Made by a program: the position numbers and the translations under genes | Assembly: GCA_963377175.1 (NCBI GenBank) | Contig: CAUJNA010003013.1 | Span: 715,367-779,366 of the forward strand | DNA length: 64,000 nucleotides | Reading direction: 5' to 3' | From: Effrenium voratum | Lineage: Eukaryota; Sar; Dinophyceae; Suessiales; Symbiodiniaceae | In this document: positions 26,084 to 37,161 of the stretch, piece after piece | How the letters are laid out: each line of letters starts with the position of its first letter | Position numbering within the stretch: position 1 is the stretch's first letter | The notes under the pieces: generated by a model | The model's database searches: none | What the model was told of the DNA's origin: nothing | Seen by the model: the letters and a program-made list of their open reading frames with translations, nothing else

Positions 26084-29000
26084 AGAATGAGAAAGTCTCC
26101 CGAATCCCGTTGAGTGAGGCCCCGGTCCCACATTACATGGGTTGCGTCGGGCCCTGGGCGTTTTGGGGGGTATCTTCCATGCGGTTTTGAAGAGACTTCA
26201 AGTTGGACCACCAAGAACCTCCCTTTGTCGGGTGCTGCGTGAGCCCTTTGCGTTCTTCAGAACGGGGGTAGACTTTGCTTGTGATTCAAGGCATGCTCCT
26301 GTTGCTTGTGGCTGCCAGTGGCCGTTCTCAGAGGTCGCGACTTTCATGTCCTCTGCAACGACCTTTGCGGCAGGGGGCTCGGAGGGCTGAGAGCCGGTTT
26401 GTCGTATTTGCTTGGGGGGAGACAATCTTCTTAGAGGCTACAGACCCCCCGAGCTGCAAGCCTTCTGGTATGGCGCGCGACCCAGGTGTAGACTGCTCCC
26501 AGCGGGTCGCGAACTTCACACCCTCCCGCCAAGCGCTTGGCGCACACAGAGAACCCCCCCTTTATCAGGGGTTAATTTTGGGAAAAGAGGGGGAGGGGAG
26601 CGCTAAGGCGATGAGATGAGGAAGTTGGCAACCCTTTGATGTATGGCTGCTTTTGCACGCCCCTTTTCGCATTCGGTGTGGCAAGGAAGCTAAAAGAAAA
26701 CCAAGCGTTTCAAGGGGCCGGCCAATTTTAAGAAACCCAGCCTGGTTCCCTGCTACATGCCCCCTGTTGCTTTTTGTAAGCAAACCCTCTTCAGGTTTGC
26801 TCTGAACATGGGGGGGGGACAGGACATCGTTTGGCGAGTGAAAACCAAATGGCAATCCCTTTTTTGGAGGGCCGCTAGTTGGAGAAACATCTGTGTCTGG
26901 GCTTATACGGCTGGTGCTAGCATTGCAAGTCGAGGCCTCTTTTCCAAAAGAAGTCATTGAGTCTGCCTTGGTGTCCGGCCAGAAACATGACCGCCACACG
27001 CCTGACCTGACCAGCAAGGAGAACCTCCACCAGCATGTAGCCCCTTGCCACAAGCAGTTGGGCCCCGTCAAATTCAGTGCCATTGTTATTCATGGTTTTG
27101 GGTAGACCGCTTGAATGCCATGACCCGCCTAATCAGGCACAGCAGTCTCTACCCTGCGGCCCTTTGCCTGCGGGCAAGAGACCTGCGGCGTGGAAGTCAT
27201 GCTGGATGTGGCTTGGCAAAAGCTCGGAGCATAGAACAGGGGTTTGTTCTCAAAAGCCTTTTGAGTGGTGGGCGAAGGGAACGCCAAGGGCGTCGACCGT
27301 TTTTTGGGGGGTTTTGCAAAGCTAGTAGCTCGTGACTTAGGGCGCCAACTCCTAGTTTAGGGCACTTCCACAGTTGCTTGGATAGGACTCGCTTGGGGTA
27401 GAAGGCCTTTGCATTTACTGCGCACAGTGAAAGAAATTGAGAGCAATCGAAACTTGGAACTGTCCCAACAATAGACTTTTATCGTGAGGGATATCAGCTT
27501 GGTTACTGTCGTGGTTCGATGCTTGATCTCATTGCAAGCGGTTAGCCTGAGGTGCTCTCCAAGTTGTTTGGTTTTTCAAGAAGAGCCGGCGAAGCCAGGG
27601 ATAGAAGTTTCGAAACGTTGGCCCACTACTAGGAGAAGCCTTCCTTCTCAACGCACGTGAATGCAGATTGGCGAGGCAACAACGCGTGCTTTGCCACACA
27701 CACTTAGCTGTTTAACAAGTTAGCAAGTTTGTTAGTCGATCCGTCAGCCAGGCCAGTAACATTTGATAGACAGTTGTGTGATTGAAGCGGCGTCGCGCCG
27801 AGCGCGCTCTCGCGCCGCATTGAGACCGCTCCAAGCCCGCTCCTGCAAGGCGCCAAGACCAAGGTGGTTTGCATGGCCGGGTTTATTCGCAGGGCCGCGT
27901 TTTCCCCCAAGTTGCATTTGCGTGTTTCCTTCTCAGCGCTTTCACGTTCTGCGCACGCGTGTCTTGCAGCCACCTTGCGCAACCCAGAAACGCACGTGAG
28001 GCGTCGGTCTACAAGCAGGTCTGCCTTGAACGGTGCTCTGCCAGGCCCTCAAGGACTGGCTGAGATCCATACAGAGGTAAAGAGAAGGCTGAAGGTTGTG
28101 GTCCTCGTTTGACTCATTGGGTGCATATGGGGTGTTGGAAAACGAGGTCAGTGAGCGCAGGGCTTGGAGAACGGCGGCAGAGCCCGCTCATTTAACCACG
28201 TAGCAAGCAACTGCCGTTGACTCTTCGTTGTTTAGAGGGAGCGAAAAGGAGAACACCGCTCTTGATAGGTTATCTCATGTCAGACAAGCCCATGTTCCAC
28301 GCGTCGAGGCCACCATGACGTCGTTTACCCAAGGAGAAGAAAGCTCGTGCAAAAGCATGTGAAGCCCTGTTCCCCTTGAAAGGGGCAAGGCGTCTTCGGC
28401 AGTCAGGCGCACGAATCAGCCCCAAAGCCTTAGGGCCGCGAAACTAAACAGGGGGGCGACCGCCCCGTCTGCAGCAGCGGTCATTGTTTATCATGTATAT
28501 CGTTACAGTCTTTGCTGCGCACTTGCTGGTGAAGAGTGAAGATTGCGGTTGAGTGAATTGCTGATGGCCGTTGAACCCACGCCAGTCCAGACCCCTCACA
28601 GGCAATCGTGCCATAACCCTCTTGCTTCACGCTTATGTAATTTTGGAGGTATTATCCGGCGTATAACGACCCTGGCACTGCGGTTGGCCCTCAAGGGAAG
28701 CGCGGAGGCTGAAGCGCGGCGGCCGGGCGAGGTGTTCACCCCGGAACACTAAGGCGCTTTGAAGAACCCAAAAGGAAAGGCAGCGGGCCTGAATACGATG
28801 TGTTGATTCAGCAGTCGGGTCGGACGTCCCAAGGTCACATGCCAGCAACGCCTGGAGTTGTTCACTGCTCATGGGGACCTGCTCTCAGAGAGTTTTCGCT
28901 TGCGCGCCGCGAGCGCCGCCAGCGTCGCGCCCGCGATCGTTTAGGAGCAGATTCTTGCGCAGGGGGGAAAAGACGAGCGCGCTGCGGACTTCCGGGTGGG

Positions 29001-30518
29001 CTTTGGCAGGGGACAAGGTGTGCCAGCAAGCGTGCCCAGGTTCCTTTTGGAACCGCAAGTAAATTGATGAAACCAAGAAGCAGGGAGTCCAAGTTTGACC
29101 CCTGAGTAAGGTGGTGTCCTGAATTATGGGAAAACACAATTGCCCAAACGAGTTCCCAATTTGTGCCACTTGCTCTTACCATTTCCTGCCTTGCCAGGCA
29201 AGCGTGCCGGGCATGAAGTGTAGAGAGGCTGCGCAGGCTTGCGCGCACCCCGTGATAGGAAGCATGATTTATGAACCTCAGCCTCAAATAATTCAAAAAC
29301 CAAGTCGGGCCCCTGGGTTTGCAGAACATGGCACCTGGGCAAGGGCTTCCCAAACTGGCTGGTTCTGTACTTGACTTGATAGCGCTTCCGCTTTCGTACT
29401 CGGTGTCGTTGGGCCAAGTGGCATGTGAGACCCGGGGCCAGTTGGGCTCAAGACCACCTTGAACTTGGTTTCCCTTGTCCTTTTTGTCCCCTGCGTTACC
29501 CTCTCATATGGTCTGTGTTTAACACTCGTGTTATGAAAAAACAACAGGGACCCCTGTGTGTGACTTGGTTGCTTTGGAAAACCCTACCAAACACAGGGCC
29601 TCCGGCGCGCGCGTCATGATTGATCCTCAAAGAATGCGGTTGAAGTATGCGCGAGCCCTCGCACGAGCGCTGGCACGATGCTGACCTTCGCTTTGCGCGG
29701 ACAGCCATCCAGCGGCACCCAACCAGGCCCATGAAATTACCTTGCGGGATGAGCAAGTCTGCGCCTACCTTGCCCATCACTGCAGTTGTCCCCTAGCACC
29801 CTGCCCTCAATCTCGCAAATCACTTTCCCTCTTTATTAGAAGTTAGAACCCCTATAGCTTTCAGCTATCTGTGGAAACATCTTATGGCAGCCCTTCCGTC
29901 ACTAGTTTTTCATGCAATAACGCATGTCAACTTCTAAATGTGTCCACCAAAGATTCATTCGGTTATCCTGTCTGGCGACTGCCGAGCAGCGTGTGCCTGG
30001 TCTGGTGCACTCCGAAGTCAAGGGTGCTTTGAAGTGTGTAGAAGCCTGCGACCGCCAACACATTCCTCACCTTACCTTGATGACACAGGCAAGCGGCCCT
30101 TTGTGGAACGGGGCCCAGCTTGCGGTTGACACGACCATTGTGTCCCCGCTCGCCGCCGCTGGGGAGGCCCGCTCGCCACGCGCGTTCCAAGACGCGCGCT
30201 TATGTCCAGCGGTGATGTTGCGCGCGAACACTTGCCTGTGTTTTTTGGGGGTGATTGCCCACGCCCTCACTTGCGTGGGGGGGTTGCACTTCAATCAAAG
30301 ACACACGCTTCAATCTGAGGCCAAATTGACAAACTGAAGAGGCGTGACTCAACCGTAAGACAATAGTCCAAAGATGCTCTCTCAAACGTGGTTCGCCGCC
30401 ATTCGCAGTTCAGTCGGGAGTTGTGCAGCGTTACCCTGCGGACCAGGTCCAAGCAGGAGGCCTTCCACATCTTGGGGCATTGGTGTCCCACTACATCACT
30501 GCACTGCAGGAGATGATT
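26084..30518. other. Long non-coding stretch, no gene supported
   Basis: Only short frames without family resemblance. GC-rich islands near 27790-27860 and 28900-28960 (GCGCGCCGCGAGCGCCGCC) and G-runs near 26803-26812 stand out. The end of this stretch runs into the GGGGCCCGGCGCC repeat. Confidence 0.4.
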
Positions 30519-30676
30519 CGGGGACCCGGCCCCCTGGAAGAACTGTGTTGCCAGGGCGCCTAATTTTGCCGCGGGGCCCGACGCCCTGCGAACTTGATTG
30601 CCGGGGCCCGGCGCCTGGCTTGCCGGGTCGGCGCCCTGAAGAACTTGGCTGCCGGGGCCCGGCGCCTAAGCCCAGC
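30519..30676 (+). repeat. GC-rich dispersed repeat, copy 1 (GGGGCCCGGCGCC units)
   Basis: Four to five imperfect units of about 33 bp built on CCGGGGCCCGGCGCC with spacers GGAAGAACTTGG or GAACTTGATTG. Each unit core is itself palindromic. The same family appears in opposite orientation at 52240-52405. Confidence 0.8.
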
Positions 30677-30730
30677 TTGACGAAACCCGGAGAGCTGGAA
30701 GATTGAGGGGATCCGGCGCTGCGGGCGCAG

Positions 30731-31879
30731 GGACCCACTTAAAGTACTTGGCCTTGCAAATTGTTTCCAGCTGCTGTTCTATGGTGCAAGCGCCAGGCCG
30801 CTCATGCAAAAAGATTCCGGGGCACAACCAGCCGGTCAATCAGGTGGGCCAAGGTCACGCGCCAGGCCCAACTCCAAATTGATTTTAATGGTGTGCCAAT
30901 TTGGCCAAATCAACAAATAATTACAACAACTGCTAAATGCATCAAACACTTGTTTTGCCACGTGATATAGGATGCTTGAGAGTTGCAGCTGCTACAGGCA
31001 GCCTGTCACACACACACAAATGTACAATAATTATTAATTTGCACGGGCTTTCAGATTTCAAGACTAAACTCGCCGCCAGCCCAGATCAAATGTCTGGGTC
31101 AGAGCCACCGTCATGGCTTGACACATCTTCTTGGCAGTGTAGTTGTCGTCGTTGGTGAAGAATGATCCAGGTTGGCTGTGATTGTTGTTGGTGCCTTCAA
31201 TGTCCGAAAGAGGTGGGCATATGTCCCCCGGGGTCGAGCGTGCTGACAGTCATAACTTCGCTGTCCCTGTCTGTGTCTGTCAAGGTCGCTCTCGAGCGAT
31301 GGGACTGGCAGGGTTAGCGCAATTTCCCACGGCCGGCTTGCCAGGAAACCCGAGCGCGTCACTGGTGTGTATTCAATCAACGGGCAAGTCAAAAAACATA
31401 ACGGACTCGTGGAAAATGAGCCCGGGGGGCCCGTCTGATGATGAGGAGGACGGCGACGACCGGCTACGACTGCGTCGCACATGTCCCTGACATGTCTTGC
31501 CAGCCACATGCGATGGAATGCAAGATGCGCAACGGACTGTTGTTTGCACGATTGACGTTAGCCAAACTAAGAAAGACATGACTTGCGCCTGCGTTGGGTT
31601 TCACGCTTGTTGCGGAGAGCAGACATGCATTCATAGCCATTCGCACCCTTGGTGAACCTGATGTGCTTTGCAAGAGGGGAAATCACTGCCGGAAAGAACC
31701 TGAACTCTGGCCCCTTTGACAAACTGAGGGTTTATGTTGAAACTGATTGTTATTGACAACAACCAATCCAACCAGAAATTTAGCATCGTTTCACGACGGG
31801 GGAGGTTTTAATTCTCAGGGATTGTGTGTTGTGAGGCAGCCACAATCGGCGGGACAGGCCATTTTGCTGAACATAGACA
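30731..31879. other. Non-coding stretch, no gene supported
   Basis: Mixed sequence with short frames. A short (CA)n run lies at 31006-31018. An Asp/Gly-rich frame near 31420-31490 has no support from context. Confidence 0.4.
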
Positions 31880-32554
31880 ATGTGGTTGCTGCAGCTTTGT
31901 GATTTGCAATCGACGCAGGCTCACGCTGTGCCACTCAGTAGCTCTTTGTTCGCCGGCGGTTGTGCCCCGAGTGTGACGGCCCATCCATCCGATTCCGCCA
32001 TGCCACCCCAGCAGTGCCCGGAGATCGAGATCGCCGTGGGGGACGTGCCCACGATTGGTGACGTAACCCTCATGGGCAAATACATGGATGACGCAAAAAG
32101 GGCCTCGCAGACGAACTTGACCTTGAACGGGATCAACATTCGCTGCAACGATTTCGCCACCGAAAAGAGGTCCACGCCATATGACATGCCCTTGGATTAT
32201 TGCAAGCGAGCTGAGGACTTCAAGTGTCTAAGCTGCAGAAGTGTTGATGTTTGCCATTGTGTTAACCTTGGTTTGCGAGTCATGGCGCCACGTAACTAAG
32301 GTTCTGCTGCCTGGCACGAGTGGTCAAACTCCTCACTCTGTGGCAAACATGATTGCAACTGGCGCAATTTCTGAGTTTCTTGCAGTCTTCATTGACCAAA
32401 TTCATCGCAGGACTGCAGCGCGCGTGACGACGACAAGGGGAAGGGCAAGCTCAAGGGCAAGAGCAAGGCAACGCCGGCGGCTGGTCCGGAGACTGGCGCG
32501 GTGTCAACGACTGGTCCCAGCTCAATGATTGTAGCGACTGGTGATCTTATCTGA
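31880..32554 (+). CDS. Candidate exons of an unrecognised intron-containing gene (part 1)
   Basis: The first open segment (31880-32299) contains coding-like sequence: EIEIAVGDVPTIGDVTLMG and ASQTNLTLNGINIRCNDF, up to about 32230. A second candidate exon follows an acceptor-like TTCATCGCAG at 32401-32410. It reads DCSARDDDKGKGKLKGKSK and continues ATPAAGPETGAVSTTG to a TGA at 32552-32554. The basic Lys/Gly-rich tail suggests nucleic-acid or phosphate binding. No family is recognised and splice borders are guesses. The two pieces may belong to different genes. Confidence 0.3.
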
Positions 32555-33182
32555 TGATGCCTGGCAGCGGTGGCAGCGGGGCAATGGCCAACGCGGATGA
32601 AGATTGAATCAAGACAACAATGAGAAGACTCTGAGGCACTGTGCTGGGTTTCTTGCCCAGAGGTTTGTGCCCTGGCAGTGATTCCTTTGTAACATAGGAG
32701 TCGGGGCACAGCCTCCGACTAACCCGCAAAGCCAGAAAAAGAAGCGCTGGGCAGCGCGCTGATGCGCGCAGCCATTTCCAAACACGGCATTGCTAGCAAA
32801 CAGTTCCTCATAGTAAGCCTCAGTTTAACCCACCTCTTCAGACTTGCAGCTACCAACGTGTGATCGATTGAGCGCTTTGTTGATCAGTCATGATTTGAAA
32901 GACATTGCTTTGTGGTCACTCTTCACTTGTCCCGACTGCGTGTGGCCATGTTGTAAAGACTGACAGAGGCCAAGTGACAGCGTGCCATGAAACCTGCGCT
33001 TGCAAGTCTTGCAGCTCAAGGTTCATAGCCATTTGATAAAACCTGCCAATCATGATGCAAGGCAACATGCAAATTACGATGCAATGGTTCAATCCATTAA
33101 CCCAAAAAACCAAAACTAGCCAGTCAGTGGACCCAGCCGAAGCCACAAGACAGGAAGGAGGTTGAGTTGTGCTGCAGTCTCT
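32555..33182. other. No gene seen
   Basis: Intron-like or intergenic DNA without coding pattern. Confidence 0.4.
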
Positions 33183-33642
33183 TCAGCCCCCCGCGCTCGA
33201 CGGACTATGTGCCCTTTTGCTGGCGCGGCGTGCCCAAGGAGGACTACGAGGAATTGCGGCTTAGGCAGCCCTATGTGGGCGTTTGCCAGGGCATGGAGCA
33301 CAAGGAGGCATTGAGTTGGAGAAGGAGATCTTGAACCGCATCTTCTGCGCAACGCAGGGCTCCAACGACAAGTTGGTTGAGGAGGGGTTGCGGGATGCGC
33401 TGCCGACGACGGCCAAGCCAGAGCCCAAGCCCAAGCCAAAGCCCGCACCAACAAGGCAGCTCCAGGCCCAGCGCCAGTTCCGGCGGGCCAGTCAGACAGC
33501 ACTGGCCAGGCTCAGGGAGAGATCCCATGTTGGTCCTCAAGAACCTGGACTCCAGTTGCAACTGACTCAGCGGTCACCAGTGGCTGTGCCCTGGTTCTAT
33601 TGTTGGTTTTGCGTTTGCGAGCTTGCCAAACAATCCTAAGTC
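33183..33642 (+). CDS. Candidate exon of an unrecognised gene (part 2)
   Basis: One frame gives STDYVPFCWRGVPKEDYEEL and RLRQPYVGVCQGMEHKEA (about 33193-33310). A second, overlapping frame from 33283 gives GGIELEKEILNRIFCATQG, then NDKLVEEGLRDALPTT, then a Lys-Pro repeat (KPEPKPKPKPAP). The change of frame within about 30 bp suggests an indel. Coiled-coil-like helices followed by a Lys-Pro linker are visible. Function is unknown. Confidence 0.35.
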
Positions 33643-33778
33643 CATCTAAGCCATGCAAGCTGGCAAGTTACTGGTAGGCAAGGAGGTTGCGACGCCAAAC
33701 TGGGCCCCGACACATGTTAGCTAAATTCACCGTCCATTAATTTAATGAGTGGGTCTTGAAACAAAACCCACTGATTGT

Positions 33779-33882
33779 GTCTTGTGCCAAAAGGGGTTTG
33801 ATCCAAAAGTGTTTGCGCCAAAAGCTAAAAGGGGTGGAGCTAAAACGGCTTGAGCCAAAAAGGGGCTTGAGCCAAATAGCCA
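33779..33882 (-). other. Tandem spliced-leader relics (minus strand), degenerate
   Basis: Read on the minus strand, 33849-33863 gives CCTTTTTGGCTCAAG, 14 of 15 matches to the 3' end of the dinoflagellate spliced leader. 33866-33880 ends in TTTGGCTCAAG. 33781-33795 gives CCCTTTTGGCACAAG (13 of 15). Further decayed copies lie at 33797-33825. Head-to-tail truncated leaders are the known signature of mRNAs that were trans-spliced, reverse-transcribed, reinserted and trans-spliced again. No clear minus-strand gene follows below 33780. Confidence 0.55.
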
Positions 33883-35565
33883 AAAGGGCCAAGGTCGCTT
33901 CTCAGCCATGTTTAACAAAACTGGATTCAAATTACAATGGGTTACGTTGCTTCCTTGATTGAATTGCAATTACAAGGGGCATTGCTCCAGGGATTGTGCC
34001 AAACCGAAGATCGGCAGGGAGTTTTTGGAGCCGGATCGTTTTGGGGTTGTGAACCCTTGACGCAGATCTTATCACAGCAAAACAAGATGTTGCGCAATCC
34101 AAGCTGCAATTTTGATCCATTTTAGCCCCAAGAAGCCAGGCAGGCTTGGCGGTGCAAGGGCTGAGTTCCACATTGAATCCGTCGTGCTTGCTACTGGCAA
34201 GCAACTCCAGCAGATCACGTCGCAGAGGCGCATCGTGCGGGGAAGACAGACGGACCAGCAAGCACGTGTGTTACGTGAACTGTTGGCAAATGCGGCATCC
34301 ACCTGAGCAGTTTGATTTAGATGGCCCTAATAATAGTTTGGCGCAATAAGATAATGATCAAAGCATTTTTCAGTGTTATCCTCAGGCGCCAGCCATCCAA
34401 CCCTTTCAACAAACAATGTCTGAGTGAAAGCTTGCCGGAGTCAGCATTTTTTCAGCTCCCCAGCTTGCTGGTCGCTACTGTCGTGCACGATTGATCAATT
34501 GTCCCCGATGTGGGCGCAACCACTGTGTCGTGTTACCTGGCTCCTGGCAGGGACAGGTTGAGACGTGATTGGCATGCACCGTGATGGAAAAACGACGCTT
34601 CTTGTTGACGGCCACACAAGGGTAGCCCGGGCCGGTTGAATCATGATGAAGAGCATGTCTATTAATAGAGGGTTGGCTGCCCCCAAACGCACAGACGCAC
34701 ATTGACATGGGCGAGGATGAAAGCGAAGAGGAGAATCCTGAGGACAAATGGACTGTTGGAGTTTCTGTTGGCTTGGCGCAAAAAATGCACGCAGCCTACA
34801 TTCGTGTTGAATATTGTTTTGCCAAAACTAACGCCGGGCAAATTAGACTTCGGATGTTTGTTGCACGCAAAGTGCGAGAGTTCTGATGTGTTTGTTTTAA
34901 TCAGCCTGCTTTGCCTGACTCACGCAAAGATTGTCGTTTCCAGCAGAACAGAGCCACTTGCACACAGCGTTTGTAGAAAACTTGGGAAAATGGCTGTGGT
35001 GCGGGGTGAGTGAGGGCCTCAATTTCTTTGGAGGGGAAGACTCTCGCAGGCGTCTAACTCAATCAGTGTTTTTTTCGGGGCGCGCTGTCTGTTTTCAACC
35101 AAGTGTTTGGGGAAACACGAACCGAACAACGAACTAGGAAGGGCACTCACAGAAAAAACGTTGGTTCCAAAAAAGCGCAACAAAATTCATGGGACACTCA
35201 TGTCCACAACCAAATTCGGTGGAACCCGTGGCCCGTCCTCCGCAAGGCGGGTCGATCTTGATCCACTTGACGCAGCAACCTTGCCCAGAAGGACTTGTTG
35301 CTTGGCAGCTGCTATGGCAATTCTGGCCCAGTATGGGTGAACGATGCGCATTGATGGCTGGAGATGAATAAGCCAGAAGTGCCCTGGGCGCAACCGCAGG
35401 AAGAAGCGGTGTTCCCGGACCACACAACTGCTAGCGTTATGTACTCACCATGTGAGTATTGTCAATTGAAATCGGCCTAAAGAAGCTCAAGCAACAATGG
35501 ATGCACTTTCAAATGCGACATGAATGTCTCTTGCAGCCTAGGCCGGAGGTTGTGCCCCGAGACAC
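33883..35565. other. Mostly non-coding; ambiguous open segments
   Basis: Open segments at 34112-34306 (plus) and 33932-34261 (minus) both have plausible composition and I cannot choose between them. A short coding-like stretch at about 35365-35455 (EMNKPEVPWAQPQEEAVF) ends at a good donor, CATGTGAGT, so it may be an exon of the gene whose other pieces flank it. Confidence 0.3.
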
Positions 35566-35879
35566 ATGGCGAAGAAGAACCTCAAAAAGCCTGCGGCCAA
35601 GACTAAGGCGAACAACAAGCCCAAGCCCACGACAGGGCAGGAAGAGGATCGCAAGGCCAAACAAACAACATATGAGAAGCAGCGCTTGAAGAGTCAACTC
35701 GCTCACGTTCACAAGCAGCCCGGGAAGAGTATGAAAAGTGCGAGCTGGAGAACACAGCGATTCACGCGCTGAACCCTTTCAACTCCGAGCCTGGCATAAA
35801 ACAGTTTCAATATCGTCTTCAACACAAGCTGGACTTGATCTACGACGGGCAGCATGATCATGTCTTGAAGGACGATTGA
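35566..35879 (+). CDS. Candidate exon encoding a basic/coiled-coil protein (part 3)
   Basis: It opens with ATG and a Lys-rich leader (MAKKNLKKPAAKTKANNK). After a frame change near 35700 it continues REEYEKCELENTAIHALNPF and YRLQHKLDLIYDGQHDHVL to a TGA at 35877-35879. The second half looks like a helical domain. The Lys-rich style resembles the candidate exons at 32423 and 33283, so the three may be one gene of about 4 kb. No family is recognised. Confidence 0.35.
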
Positions 35880-36478
35880 TTTGTGCTGGGCAGCATGCAT
35901 CGACGTGACAATCGCGCGGACAAGACACATCTCGTTCAAATATGCCAATGTCAGGGTTAGTTTTTTGTGCAACAGTGTCATGAAACCTAGATCCACTCAA
36001 CTCAACTGTGTTCCCAGGCTATCGCATGTGCATGGCCAACGTTTGGATCTGGAAAATCAACGAGGTCATGATTATTGCCTTGTTCCATTTTGCCGCATGT
36101 TGGTTCCATGCACCGCTGATGAACTGCGTGCGCGGCATCTAGCAACAAAATACTAGAATGCGCAACGCCCCCCCGGTGAACCTGCAAACACAGTTTAGAA
36201 GGCACAGACTGGGTGTCAACACAAACACATGTTCGAAAGATCAAAGCGCGTCACGCCGCGTTTGCCCCCAACGCAGCCAAGCGAATTTAATTAGTTTGAT
36301 TAAAGACACGCGGCGACACCGGAAGTATGATTTCCGTGCGTCGCTGCAAGAAAAGCCTGAACCAAAACATGGCGCGGGCTTGCCCCATGGCCCCCCTTGG
36401 CTGCAAACCCTCTTTACAGAATATCCAGTCGCCCAGGCTCAGGGTACAACCGCTGGATCCTGCCCACCCAAGTTGTAC
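35880..36478. other. No gene seen
   Basis: Open frames exist but none has convincing composition or domain content. Confidence 0.35.
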
Positions 36479-36685
36479 TTAGCTGCCATGTTCATCCATC
36501 GCGTCGGTGATTTTGTCGATGTCCGCCGCCAGATCTTTTGCGCTTTCCCAGGCCTTATTCATCAAAAGTTGGTCTTGGATTTCGAAACATTTATCAGCTG
36601 CCCTGGGAAACATCAATGGCAGTCTGGAGGAACGCAGTTCCAGTTTTAAGTCGTTTGGGTTGACCGACCAATAAGAAACTAACAA
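36479..36685 (-). CDS. Candidate minus-strand exon, unrecognised
   Basis: The minus-strand frame reads KCFEIQDQLLMNKAWESAKD followed by LAADIDKITDAMDEHGS and a stop, a normal amphipathic helical composition. The plus-strand alternative is poorer. No family is recognised. Confidence 0.3.
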   Translation of the reverse strand: MLVSYWSVNPNDLKLELRSSRLPLMFPRAADKCFEIQDQLLMNKAWESAKDLAADIDKITDAMDEHGS

Positions 36686-36803
36686 CTTTTAGAATACTAT
36701 TATCACATCGCCAAGTGTTAAAACCCTCCTGGCCCCGTGCCTAAATTGGGAAGCCGTTCTGAGGTCCATGTTCTCTTTGGTTGAAGTGTTCCAATGGATG
36801 CCA

Positions 36804-36818
36804 CCACTTTGGCTCAAG
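36804..36818 (+). other. Spliced-leader relic just upstream of the LTR element
   Basis: CCACTTTGGCTCAAG matches the last 15 bases of the dinoflagellate spliced leader at 14 positions. It lies 7 bp before the 5' LTR. It suggests that the LTR element landed in, or just 3' of, the leader of an older retroposed cDNA. Confidence 0.5.
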
Positions 36819-36825
36819 ACACAAG

Positions 36826-37064
36826 TAGGGCTTGTGGTCTTGCATGGACTTGCATTAACCTGTGTTCGATCCGAGTGAGAGGAAACAGGTGCGATCGCGC
36901 TGCTGATCCCGAAAGTGTGTGATTATTGACAAACACCCCTTACAACAGTTTGCACTGGTTTGGCTGTATCGGTTTGGCCGTACATCTTTACTACGTGATT
37001 GAGTACATTCAGCTGGAAGCTTGGTGGACAGCGTCCCACGGGACGTCATCTTGCGCTCTTGACA
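36826..37064 (+). repeat. 5' LTR (239 bp)
   Basis: It matches 51763-51998 end to end apart from a GT insertion, one extra C and about six substitutions. It should contain the promoter; no clear TATA box was identified. A (G)ATCGCGCTGCTGATCC stretch is conserved in both copies. Confidence 0.92.
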
Positions 37065-37082
37065 GGTTATCAGCCGTAGGAC
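37065..37082 (+). promoter_or_regulatory. Candidate primer-binding site
   Basis: GGTTATCAGCC begins directly at the end of the 5' LTR. It resembles the complement of the initiator methionine tRNA 3' end (TGGTATCAGAGC) used by many Copia elements, with mismatches. The position is right; the primer identity is inference. Confidence 0.4.
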
Positions 37083-37161
37083 AAGCTCTGCACTGGACAG
37101 AGAGACAGCTGGTTTCTTGCAGGTACAGGAACTACAGAAGAACAACAACCTACACAGTACA

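Noticed and set aside
24214..26214. Minus-strand frames of 300-500 Ser/Phe/Leu codons that could pass as membrane proteins
   Set aside because: They arise from the polypurine tract; the same texture appears in every frame.
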